Part shown: in pieces, positions 23,901 to 34,253 of the stretch
Numbering within the stretch: the stretch's first letter is position 1
Layout of the letters: every line of letters starts with the position of its first letter
Notes under the pieces: model-generated
The model's database searches: none
Told to the model about the DNA's origin: nothing
The model's input: only the letters and a program-made list of their open reading frames with translations
Made by a program: the position numbers and the translations under genes
Origin: Hygrocybe punicea
Taxonomy: Eukaryota > Basidiomycota > Agaricomycetes > Agaricales > Hygrophoraceae
NCBI GenBank assembly: GCA_963556145.1
Contig: OY744466.1
Location: 5,565,820 to 5,629,819 of the forward strand
DNA length: 64,000 bases
Direction: 5' to 3'

Positions 23901-25248
23901 AGAGACTTAGACTATTCCACCATGATGCACCCATGACACCCTGAGTGTACACCCCCTGCCCACTCCAATGTGACATAATTGACATCTAAAATAGTAGAAC
24001 CACTGGTGAATATGGTATAATCAGTGAGATGGGCATTAGTTAGTTACATGTGCATATACATTGGCTGGGAGTCATAAAGGAACTGTTGTTGATTTCCTCA
24101 CCAACTCATTTCTGGATCTTTACATGGCCCCTGGTGACTTTGGTACAGAAGGTGTAGGCTGTGGTGAAACATGGAGTGGACGAGGAGAGGCTGACCAAGG
24201 AGAAGATTGTGATCAACTGTTGGCTTGTGCAGCTTTGGCTTCAGGCTGTGAGTACTGTGGATGTACAATGTGTACTCCTAAACAAATCTCTATCACAGGC
24301 ATATAACCCCATGGTGGTTGGACTATCAAGGCTATGGTTCATGTACATTGCTGTATTTCTGCATGAGCTTGGTCACAGCACATTGGTTTAGGGAGCATGC
24401 GACAGTCTGCAGCTGAGCAGTATTGAGAGAAAGGGCAGTGAGTAGAGTGGGCAACAAAACTGGTTCAATGTTTACAGCTTTTGGATTGTTGAGCTTATAA
24501 CTCCGGATATAAATTTTCAATAATTATAAGGAAATATGCATCAGAAAGCCCTTTGTCTTGGCTTTCAAATGATATTTTGGTTTGTAGTAAAATATCCATT
24601 TTCAGTAAAGATATAGTCAAATTAATAGAGAGGTACCATTGAACCTGTTTTACTATTGATAATCAGAATATACAAAACCAGACTGGTTACCACAGCTTCT
24701 ATCCTCCTAGGCATACTTTATATCAAATTCTGATGGACCTTGACAGACCTTTTTCATTTGTCATTTGACAGTCTGCTCTTAATTTTCTCTTTTGGATGGT
24801 TAGCCACAGTTTAGCCATTGCCACAATGGTCTGGTCTGGCTAACAACCCATAGCCAAGCCAAGCCAGACCAAGCCATGGCAACACTATTCACAACAGTAT
24901 TTGGATTCAAACACCTCAGGACAATCTCACACATGCAGCTCACCCTCACCATCTAGCAATCAGCATGAACCTCCATTATGGTGTTATGATCCTCAATACA
25001 ACACAAGTTACCATGATTCTGGATCACCCTTTCATTGCAAGGAGCCTACTTGCCGCATGATCATTTATCAGAAGAATGAAGGGCCTTAGTCACTGGAGGG
25101 TTCAAGGGCTGTGGTGCACAAGTTGCTGCAACCCCATCTTGTTGCACATGTGTGGCCATCCAAGAGTCTGTGCTGTACCCCAGCACTGGGGCCAAAGAAG
25201 CAAAGGAGACACAGTGCAATAGAGAAGGATGCTGGTATAGTCAGGACC
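20993..25248. other. Repeat-derived, CpG-poor sequence without a supportable gene
   Basis: Open frames here (for example plus 22534-23151 and minus 22766-22482) show biased composition and no family motif. The minus frame contains TRTKPGKNKDPTVDFLQMFIE, which could be a fragment of an old element. Pyrimidine-rich tracts (21230-21420) and a TATA-like region near 20970 suggest degraded LTR sequence. Nothing else is supportable. Confidence 0.45.
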
Positions 25249-26890
25249 TGTTACATTTTTCAACTCCGCAACTCTGATTCCAACTCCATTACCCACCATG
25301 ACAATTCCGCTTTATCACACCTTCCTTTTTCATTTCCTTTTACCTTTTATCTTCTTTTGGACATTGTTGTTTCTTCTTGTCCTTGTTCTCTTTTCTTCCT
25401 TTCTTCTAGAACAATCCAGACTGACCATGGACACATCCCCACATTACCTTGCTGTACCCGAATAGTCTCCTTGCCGATGGATGTCACCAACATTGTCTTT
25501 TCCCTTCAATATCTTGTTTACTCTATCCCATGACAAACCGATACACAATGGCTGTACTCCCGACACAGCTCATTACCATAATTGTTATTGGCAGCGTTGC
25601 CATCACCTTCCTGGTCGGTTTCTACATTGTCATGATGTATCTTTGGCTTAGACGCCCTTCTGCCATTGATACATCTGACCTCCACCTTGACAATATATCG
25701 ACACATAATTGACAATTGCCATTCTTGGATATTTGGTTTCCATATTCTTACCCTGTGCCTACCATTATCCTCCCTGACAATCCAATGACATTCCTCACCT
25801 GCATGCATGCCCTGAACAATCCTTGATCACAGGACATTTCACTGTTCCCTCCAATCCGACCATCGCCGAAGCACATACCTTCAGACTTCAACCACAGACC
25901 ATATGACTTCCCAATACAGTGAACCAACCTCTATCGTTTATTGTTCACATGACATTGCTTCAATGCAGTACCTGACATCTTATTCCCACAGCTTGCCACT
26001 CGTGCCATGACTCGAAACCTGGACCCACATTCATTTATCCTTTTCCATCCGTAACCTTGATACCGCCCACACTCGTTTACAACAATACTCTTTCTTGGAT
26101 GAATACTGATATCAGGTGGACCACATTGTTCTGCACACAGGACAAGACATCACCCCTCGATACGTCATTGACACACACATTGTCATCCGGTACAGCTGAT
26201 GCTGTTTACATGTCTGACCTCGACTAGCCCACCGTCTTAGTTGGTTTTTTCTCCATACATTCCTTTATTTTCTTTCATACCAACCTTGCCGCTATATCCA
26301 CACTACCTCAAGACACTCCCTTCACCAATCCCACACTGGACGATACCCCTCTTCGACCCGACCGTGCATTGCACTTGCCAGACTGCACATTTGCCCATTA
26401 CAGCAAGTGTAGACCCCGAATAGGCAATTCTGTGCATCACATGATCCAATGACAAATCATCTGAGTCATCTGAACCTCTTCTATCCTAAATGACACCCGG
26501 GCCTCCAGTTGGATCACGAGAACATTGACATGAGGACACCTCATGTACGCCTCATGGTGAACATATGGTGTAGTTGGACATGTTGTAGCTTCATGGTTGG
26601 ATTCCCATTTACCTCCCCTCAAGTCCATTCACTATATCTACTGTCCTTGTTGTTGGTTCGGACTTTTTCTTCTTTCTTTTCCTTACGTTTAGTCTGGTTC
26701 TTGGGGCAGACTCATCTTGTTTTGGGTAACCCCCATGGCTCACAATGACATTAGACCTAGACCCCCCCCCCCTCTTAGCAGTGTTGTCTTAGTTGTAAGC
26801 AACAATGAAAACTGCTCTTCTCTCCTCTGGAAACTGCCTCCCAGTTAAGTTGATTGTTGTCGGAGCCCACTGCAGAAGCGATCCATAACA
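25249..26890 (+). mobile_element. Solo LTR, 1.64 kb, with 5-bp TSD GGACC
   Basis: The segment begins TGTTACATTTTTCAACTCCG and ends GCGATCCATAACA. Both sides carry the same five bases GGACC (25244-25248 and 26891-26895), the target-site duplication of an LTR retrotransposon. It is collinear, in opposite orientation, with 46094-47766. Only one LTR and no internal retroelement genes are present, so it is best read as a solo LTR left after recombination between two LTRs. The length is large for a fungal LTR. A C-rich run (26762-26772) lies near its 3' part. Confidence 0.85.
25548..25712 (+). CDS. Small ORF inside the solo LTR encoding a single membrane-spanning segment
   Basis: Fifty-four codons starting MAVLPTQLITIIVIGSV. 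The stretch from about residue 8 to 31 is strongly hydrophobic (ITIIVIGSVAITFLVGFY), followed by a basic Trp/Leu/Arg turn and an acidic tail (SDLHLDNIST). The same frame is kept in the other LTR copy (complement 47270-47440, 56 codons). The flanking LTR sequence shows more stops and frame changes. Whether it is expressed is unknown, and open frames within LTRs can arise by chance. Confidence 0.3.
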   Translation: MAVLPTQLITIIVIGSVAITFLVGFYIVMMYLWLRRPSAIDTSDLHLDNISTHN

Positions 26891-26944
26891 GGACCCACCA
26901 CTGCCCCTAAAGAAAGAGAGGAAGAAGACATAATGACAGCTATT

Positions 26945-27220
26945 TTAAAAACGATAGAGCACATTCCCCAAAAACATGAGGTCCCAATATGTAAGGCTCC
27001 ACATTTTCTTGTGCCCCAACACTGTCTGATTCTGGCACAATCTCCAAAACCATAATGCCATGGGCAACCACTGGCATATTCCCAAAGAGCAAAAGGATCT
27101 TATCATTGAGATGTCTTTTGCTGTGACAGGCAACATGGGGCCTAGACCAAGGAGATAGGCTGCCATGCTACCTGGCCTGGCGGGAATGAGATTGCCAAAG
27201 TTGTCTTCACTATACATCAT
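26945..27220 (-). CDS. Unrecognised 91-codon ORF
   Basis: The frame begins MMYSEDNFGNLIPARPGSMAA and ends WDLMFLGNVLYRF. It has two ATGs in a row, and its composition looks more like a real protein than most frames nearby, but it matches no family I can name. It lies immediately right of the solo LTR and may be the interrupted end of something left of 25249. The remaining sequence to 27500 holds nothing I can identify. Confidence 0.22.
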   Translation of the reverse strand: MMYSEDNFGNLIPARPGSMAAYLLGLGPMLPVTAKDISMIRSFCSLGICQWLPMALWFWRLCQNQTVLGHKKMWSLTYWDLMFLGNVLYRF

Positions 27221-27609
27221 GGAATGGGGGTGTTAGTTCTAATGCAACCACCCAGTTGCCTCACTCATATATACATGAACGAGCTCCACAGTGTCATAGT
27301 AATCAATGAAGTTGAACTTGCAAATGAGAATCGCCGTACTAGTAAATATGGTTGTGCCGACTAAAATTGTCGGGTGGGAATATCATTTTTAACATAGCTG
27401 GAAGTTAGTTTCTATTTATACTCCGAGCTTCGTAAATTTCCGAGTCATGTGTTATTCCTTATAAGGCTAAAGCCGAGCTCATTTGCCATCTGTACTCTGA
27501 GCGATTACGGGGCTCGGAAAAACATCACGACATGATGATCCAGGATCAAGACAGATGAAACTGTCTATTATAGATACCAACTAAATACCGAATACATTCG
27601 CCGGCGCCA

Positions 27610-28800
27610 GCGATGGGCTAATCCCATGCTTAAAACCTCTCAAACAAGAGACGCCACGTATTTGGCATCATCCGACTCAAGCTCTGTTTCGAACCGCTCA
27701 TATGTTGGCATAGCGTCCCGCAGTGCGTGCTCGATGAGTGCAGCTTGCTGATTGCTTCAGGGCAAAGGAATTTGTTCGGCATGGTGAAGAGACCCTAGTG
27801 ATGGGGGTGAGCCGATTTACTACCGATTTGTGATAAATAAATTTACCTCCGTGTAGTTTGACGTATCTATTTCGATGCGTTTGTTTCGTAGGGTCGATCG
27901 CTTTCAAGAAATCGAAAGCCCAAATGAGCATCATCGTGTTAAATTCCTATAGGAACAAATTTGGCGTTCAGTAAAAAAGACAGATCTTCCACAGCATTCG
28001 ATATTAGCCTACCACAGAATTTGCAGCGAGATGAATTCCGGGACAGATCCGCTGGCGAATAATAATTATGAGATCGCATTCCGGAAATACTGGGAGATAG
28101 ATCATACCTTGCCGCTTCCATATGGCAACGTGTGTCTGAAGTCGCTCGTGTCGACACCTTCTCTAGTTCCAAATTCGGTGAGGATGTAACGATCTGGCCA
28201 GAACTCGTTGGGTCGCTCGTATATTGTCTCGTCGTGAGTAATTGCCCCTTGAAGCGAACATAAGGGAGAGGCCCAACAAGAAATTCATGGGTACATACAG
28301 ACGTTGAGCAAGATGGTTGCGCCACGAGGCACCGTATATCCACGATACTGCATCATTGCCGTCAGACAGTCCAATAGTGTGTTTCCGGCTTTCGACACTC
28401 ACATGAGCGTCGTCCGTGGCGGCGTGAGGAAGACTGAGAGGAGCTGCAGGTCTCCATCGTTGAGTCTTGCGTTTAGGGCAGATCAACTTCAATTGATAAG
28501 AGAGGATTTTCTGCACGCACTTCTCTAATGATGGCTCGCACATATGGGAGCTTGTCGATATCCTCAAGCTTTGGTAACCTATCAATGCCGACGACACGGT
28601 CAATTTCGTCATGGGCTTTTGCTGTGCTTCAGGGTATGCTGTCAACGCGAGGTGGACGGATTTTAGGTAAATGATGTTGTGTCTGAGCTCAAGCAGGACG
28701 CCACCGAGATATCTAAGGCATGTCGACTTCGGTGATCATAATGCAAAGCCGACTTCCAGCACTTGCGCTCAGGAACTTTTTCACCTAGCAAGTGGGGAAT
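27610..28800 (-). pseudogene. Cytochrome P450 pseudogene (partial copy of the gene at 48566-50821)
   Basis: This stretch is nearly identical, in the same orientation, to the 3' part of the intact P450 at 48566-49740 and to a short piece near 49905. It covers the I-helix region, the ExxR region and the heme-binding exon. Damage visible against the intact copy: a one-base loss in the poly-T near 28617 (frameshift), a shortened segment near 28500, deletion of the stretch corresponding to about 49735-49907 at 28757, and deletions of about 10 and 20 bases in the last exon (27625-27650 and 27765). The 5' half of the gene is absent. It cannot encode a working P450, which needs the N-terminal membrane anchor and substrate-binding half. 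Confidence 0.85.
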
Positions 28801-28985
28801 GTGCCAAGGACGAACTTGAAGGTCATGCATTATCGCAACTCTGTGTGTTTTTTTCCAATCTAATCTACAACGTCCTGCACAGACGAGCCATACTTGTCCG
28901 CTCTCTAATATGCCCGACCGCAAGTATTACCCTGAATCGCTATTGGGGCTGATCGTAGTGCTTTGAGATATTCTTATGCTGCTTC

Positions 28986-29630
28986 TCAATGGAGGGTGTC
29001 GGGTCCGCTGCGGCGGCGCGGGTGCTCGTGGTGGGAAGTCGTTATCGTTATACCATGTTTCTTTTCTTCTGGGGCTTTGTCGATTTTATCGTGAGTAATG
29101 TGTGATTTAAAGGATTTTTCGGATAAGATTTTAGTTATGGAAGACGACAGAGTTGTCTTTCCGTGATCGACGTGGCCTGGTACCAATGGTGAGTACCATG
29201 TGTCTCTGGGAAAATGAGAAGACAGCTTACCGAAGGTGCCTATAGTTCTTACAGAAGGTTTGGGAGTGGACTTGGGCTCCGTCCTCCTGTGGAGGCGTTG
29301 TCCCGCATCCTCACTGCGGCGGTGCTTGTGGTGGGAAATCTTGATACCACGTTCCTTTTCTTCTGGGGCATTGTCGATTTGATTGTAATGAGTGAGTGAT
29401 CCGAGAGAGGAGGGGACTTTGATTATTGGAGTCGTCAGAATTGTCTTTCCGTGATCTGGTGCCAATAATGAGTGCCATGTGCCTCTGGGGGAACGAGAAG
29501 ACAGCTCACCGACGAACTTCGTCCTCTTCTGGAGGCCATGTCCCGCATCCTCATCGCGGTGGTGCTTGTGGTGGGAAATCGTTATACCACGTTCCTTTTC
29601 TTCCGGGGCATTGTCCATGTCGCCGTAAGC
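28986..29630 (-). pseudogene. Tandem degenerate copies of the elongation factor Tu GTPase N-terminus
   Basis: One minus-strand frame of 210 codons (29618-28986) holds three diverged copies of the EF-Tu G1-to-switch region. The block closest to the gene's 3' end has [10 protein letters not shown] (P-loop, near 29155-29185) followed by [16 protein letters not shown] (near 29040-29090). The middle block has DHGKT and [20 protein letters not shown]. The first has only [18 protein letters not shown]. The APEEK positions lie about 294 and 239 bases apart. In EF-Tu this region binds GTP; the family text is GHVDHGKTT ... APEEKARGITI. Nothing of the rest of EF-Tu (G2 domain end, domains II and III) is visible, so this is a reiterated fragment rather than a functional translation factor. 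The source was probably the nuclear gene for mitochondrial EF-Tu. Confidence 0.7.
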
Positions 29631-30247
29631 CTTATCACGAAAATGGTTGGGGAGATTGCGAGCGTATTGAATAATGTCGCGACGGGGCTGTCCACTGCGA
29701 GCGTCCGCCCTGAGGGAAGAAGTGAGAAAACATATGAACCACGCTAACAGGGCAATGGACGAATGAAAAAGGAACAGACCAACGTGCCTCGGTTGCCGAT
29801 CCTCGTACGGCGCTTGGAGCAGCGGCGGAGAGTGTGGCGAGGGTCAGAAGAATAGTGCAGGCTACTTGGACCATGTCGAGAATGTACGAAGAGCTTTTGG
29901 CAATGAATTTGAGGAGGAGCAGAAACCACCAATGGAAGAAAACCAGCTTCGAAAAGTTGGTGAAAAATGGGGGGGCGGGGTGAGCGCAGCTGGGGAAACT
30001 CTGTAATGGTGATCATTTTTATATGCGAAGGTGCTCTGCGGTCGCCTGGCAAAGCAAAGCACCCGGAGACGTGAAGTGTTCCTGTGTTTTCGGACTTGGA
30101 TCAATGTACGTGTCAGTACTAGACTTGGGGTGTTCTTAGCAACCATCATGCATCATCAGTCCAAGCAAATGTTAGGACAGGTGTGATCGTCACTGCGGGA
30201 TGTATTCCGGGCCCTGGCTGTGAAACCCATCTCATTATCCCATTGCC
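29631..30247. other. No supported gene between EF-Tu array and the split gene
   Basis: Minus-strand frames (29874-29635 and 30052-29744) are open and rich in Ser/Arg/Pro. They could be the remains of a leader or first exon of the EF-Tu-derived gene, but no motif supports that. Confidence 0.35.
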
Positions 30248-30621
30248 ATGAAAAACGGTCAACCATATTTCACTCTTCCAAGTGGTGGCGGAGCAAAAAC
30301 GATTTACGCCCGGGAGCATCCTTATGAAGCCAGCATGGGTGTGTGCGAAAATTCTGTCAGGTTCAATTCTTAACATGTGCTTTTTATTCGGTTCATTAGC
30401 CGCTTTGTTCGTTGACTACTTAGAACGAAGAACTGATCTATGGCAAGATTCTTCGGATACTATGCAATGGTGCCCTTGGGTGAAGACCCACCTTCAAGGC
30501 CAACCGGTATACTTCGGTGGTAATAGCGTGTTTCAAATGATTGCTGCTTGCTATCCCAGCAATGCTGCTAAAACGCCGATGGCCGTTTTGGAACAAGACG
30601 CAAACGTCATCAAACGAGTGG
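30248..30621 (+). CDS. Unknown protein, 5' part of a host gene split by the KDZ transposon
   Basis: Exon 1 (30248-30338) starts MKNGQPYFTLPSGGGAKT. A canonical 61-nt intron (30339 GTGTGT to 30399 TTAG) leads into exon 2 (30400-30621), which encodes FVDYLERRTDLWQDSSD and ends within DANVIKRVA at the transposon. The reading frame continues without shift at 40008 on the other side (next feature) if the transposon and one TSD copy are removed. The whole protein would be about 295 residues. It shows no signal peptide or known motif. It contains Trp-, Gln- and Asn-rich stretches. A clear function cannot be given. Confidence 0.65.
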
Positions 30622-30864
30622 CACCTGCACTTCCCACTATACAACGCTTATAAAGCTGGACGGATGACCAATGCGACAAGCTTTGTAAGGCTGGGATCGG
30701 AGCTGACCTCGACTCCAGCAATAGCGGCGTAAATAATCCCTGACTTTTGTCACTGTAAAATCTCTCAACTCCAGCGATAGCGTCTGCTATCTTATCTTTA
30801 TCGTGTACTGTTATCTATGAGAATAGCGCAATCTTATCATTATTTTTATCGAGGTGTATGATGA
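30622..30864. repeat. Left terminal inverted repeat of the KDZ transposon
   Basis: 243 bases starting CACCTGCAC at the 8-bp TSD. It matches the right TIR at 242 of 243 positions. The last codons of the accessory gene that ends at 30846 lie inside it. Confidence 0.95.
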
Positions 30865-32760
30865 CATGTTTGGCTGCGATAATCGATAAGGCTACCATCT
30901 AGCCATACCTCGCCATCCATCGGCGTGATGTTCGCCTCCACGAGTGGTAACGTCGTACCAAATATAGATGTAGCTTGAGGGATCCCGGATGATGCTACCG
31001 CTGCGCTGGTAGATGCCGGGAAGTTCAATGCTGGAAAAACATTGAATGTAGCCGAGGATGTGGGGATATCGAAGCAAGTGGAAGGCGCAGTGAAGTTGCA
31101 AAGCGATCGAAGGAAGTTCTCGTCATCGAAGTTGGGATCCGCCGCAGGATCATAGGTTGCAAAAGGGTTGTTGGTATCGTCTTGAAACTGATTTCCGAGG
31201 TTGACATTAGCGCTGACGCCTGTGAGATTGTCAATAGGGAAGTCGAGGATTGTATCCTGGCTGATGTTGGCTCCAACAGTTGAAGAGGCAAGGGAGGGGC
31301 TCGGACGGCCGATAACTATATGTCCGTCTGTCCTCTCGTTATGATCCACATCGCGTTGCTTGTTGGGATCCCCATTGTGGTCCTCGTCACTATCACTGAT
31401 GAATTCTTTGCTTTTTTCAGTTGTCTTGCGACGCTTCCTACTCAGATCGTCCTCCTGGTGGCAGCGCTTGATTCCTTTGTCAGAGCGGGTCTGACGATGT
31501 CGTGGTCCCTCCAGTTCCCCTTTATTTATTTTGTCCGTGCGTTCTTCATCCATTTTTGCGAGCTCTTCATCTGAAATTCGCCGCCATTTTGTCTTCCCAG
31601 TTTGCCAGCGCCTAAGAAGGTCTTCGAGATCCGCGATCGATTTGGACCCTTGGCTCAAGTTCGCGAAGGCCAAATGTTCAGGCCAACCCTCAATTATAAC
31701 TTTATGTGGGGCCACAACAAGCTCCCAATACTTGCTCCAGTGCATCCGTGCATCCTTGTCGCCGGATACCTCAACTGCAAAAAGCCGGTCAGTCATTTCC
31801 TTTCCATTTTCATACATTAGACTCACCAAGTTTTGTCTGCATTATGGATCGTATCGCCTTCTGAACACCATTGTGCCGCTCTTTGTAGTTCTTGGTAACT
31901 CCTGAGAGCACCAATCAGTGTGCTAAACGGCACAGCCTGAAAATGTAGTGTACCTCGAACCCCATTAAATGCAAAACCTTCCATTCGACCCGCAAAGTCT
32001 TGCTGATCAATACCCATTGCCACGGGGAGGAATTCGGCCACTCCCTCTGTTGCGAAGGACATGCCATCGGTGGTTTGGTCCGTCGATCCTCTGACGGCAA
32101 CAAGCATCGTCTCCATACCGGTTCTTGATCTTAAATTTTCGAGCTAATGTGATAATATATCAGCACAGATCCATAATGTAGGACTTGTAACTAACCTCGC
32201 CTGTGATCTTTCCAATGGTATGTGATATGTCGTTGCCTTTTGATTTGTTTGATATGCGTCGACTTTTCTTTTCGACAGCCTTGGCTTCGTCTAGTTCCTG
32301 TATCAGTTTGTCTTTTTCCTCCTTCGTTAAGGCCATATATTCATCCTTATGATTTGACAAGATCTTCAAAGCATCCTTGCCGATGACTGAGGGTTGCATT
32401 GAGACCAAGGACGATGAGTGGAGCAAGTTACTTGCCTAACCCTTCAGCACGGAGCTCTTGTATTTTCTTCTTAGCAAACCCACTCCATGCACTTGTCTTG
32501 TTGTGATGGGCATTGGTTATTGAATCTCGGCCCATATGTAGCGTTGACTCGACACGCTGAATACTTTTGTTGTGAGTGGCTGCCACATTTTCAATGATAT
32601 CACTGATGGCCATGCTCGCGTTATCCAAGGCAAGGTTATAGGCTTTGTTTTTGACTCCTTGCTGAGCACGAAGGGCACTGCGAGCCTCTTTACTGAGCTT
32701 CGGCCGGGGGGCGTGTGGTTTGGGGCTCTGTGAGGGCTGGAGGGGCCATCGGGGAGGCAT
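30846..32760 (-). CDS. Accessory protein of the KDZ transposon, nuclear/DNA-binding-like
   Basis: The ATG is at 32760 (MPPRWPLQ), preceded only by a non-ATG frame extension. Exons: 32760 to about 32430 (basic, SKEARSALRAQQG, HNKTSAWSGFAKKKIQEL), about 32410-32190 (KEEKDKLIQELDEAKAVEKK), about 32116-31900 (ATEGVAEFLPVAMGIDQQDF), and a long last exon from about 31825 to 30846. The last exon has a basic, acidic and Ser-rich middle with a nuclear-localisation-like run (KRCHQEDDLSRKRRKTTEK) and an Asn/Phe/Thr-rich tail resembling an activation domain. The final codons overlap the left TIR. The layout suggests a DNA-binding or transcription-like partner of the transposase. No named domain is assigned. 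Confidence 0.6.
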
Positions 32761-33143
32761 AGCCAGGTGACCTGCCAACCTACTGCGGCGAGAAACACGT
32801 CAAGGTGTGGTTACAATCAACAAAGTGTGTTGCGTCTTGCCTATTTGTTTACAACCATGTGCCTAATCTCACTTGGTATTTGGTACATGCGGGGTACCAT
32901 AGTGGAGAAAAATTGGACGGGAGAAATTGTAATTTTAATCTTATACTGAGAGCATGGAAATCAAGAGGAATGCCGAGAGGATTGCAAAAAAGAGGGTGAG
33001 CTTGGCCACCAAGTTTGACCTCTTTGATCCATTGAATCAGCAATTCGGAGAGGTATAATGCAGTTGAAACATACTTGCACAATGGCTATCCCATTGCCCC
33101 CAATGTCCTCGAGAATTGCACCAGCAATTTTAACCGCTTCATT

Positions 33144-34253
33144 TCAATTAAGTCCCCACTCACGATGCTGCATCTCTGCAGCCCAGCGGCTACTCCGAAC
33201 GGATCGCAGGAGGGTCCACAATCGAGGGATTATTTTATCCTCTATGTTGAGCTCATCAAGGATTGCATCAGTCCGAGGTCCAATACTGACAATTGCTCTG
33301 TGCAGAGCAATGTCACCGTATGCTTTGAGTTGCAACTTTTGTATGTATCCGTCAGCATCAGCACTGGCTCCAACCTTGGGGCTACTCATGGCGAATGCAT
33401 CTAAGAACTCCGTCGTCATGTCGTTTGGCGCCTCAAGTTTGCAGGCTTCGTCCCAGAATTCCGGCCCATTGCTATCTGGAAAGCTCTCGTCTTGAGAGGA
33501 TTTCTGTCCGACAAAAATGAACATCGCCGTCCCAGGATCGACAGGAGTGGGGAAGGTTTTCAAGTGCGCCAATCCTCCTTCATTCTCTGCAAGCTTCTGG
33601 GTAGGTAATGGGACATTTGCTTTGGCAGCATGTTGTCGAAGATTGTTGACATGGTCGCAAGCAATGTTTTCTATAAATTGCTGTATCAATAGAGAGAGGT
33701 GATGTCTATATCCTTCGTGATTGGCGATCTCGGATGGCGGGGCATAAACCTGAGTGATGATGTCCTGTGCAGCAAAGGATTCCTTGGCTACGGCAGGCAA
33801 GGCACCTGGGCAGCGAACCAGGAATGTAAAACCACCGTCGAGGCAATCCAAAATTGTCAGCTGGTTGTGGAAGACAAATTGGTTCAATAATCAACAGAAT
33901 GGAAGAGATGAACTGACGGTGTCAAGAGCGTCATTGAAGGTGTTTTCGACAAGGTGATGGCAATATTTTGCAGTCTCAGGTTGTTCGTCAATCATCTTGT
34001 ATAGTGCTACAGCGAGGGGACGAAGAATGTTATCCTTACTCCCATTGAGGTGAAGGTTGTCACAATGGACATTATGACGAAGAAGAGCTCGAAGTGTCGA
34101 CTGAGCAAGATGCTGGCCATGGGCAATCCCATCTACCTCTGTATTTTCTTCTTGAGAAAGAGCTTGCAAGTATGAGGTAAATGTTTTTGCTGATGCAGAC
34201 ATTGGACAAGTGGCTCGGTTGGCGGCAATGTCAGATGTCAGATGTTGGCTCAT
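33144..34253 (-). CDS. Second accessory gene of the KDZ transposon, unknown
   Basis: The ATG at 34253 starts MSQHLTSDIAANRATCPMSA. The first frame ends near 33900; a second frame begins near 33895 (FHNQLTILDCLDGGFTFLVR) and runs to about 33144 (SSRWAAEMQHREW). The junction is either a very short intron or a frameshift near 33895. A further exon (AVKIAGAILEDIGGNGIAIVQ, about 33130-33075) may follow. The protein appears globular, with no transmembrane or zinc motif. It lies between the transposase gene (67 bases downstream of its stop) and the other accessory gene, all in one orientation, as expected for element-borne genes. Confidence 0.5.

Noticed and set aside
28986..29618. Functional EF-Tu gene
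   Set aside because: Only the first part of the G domain is present, three times and degraded; domains II and III are missing.
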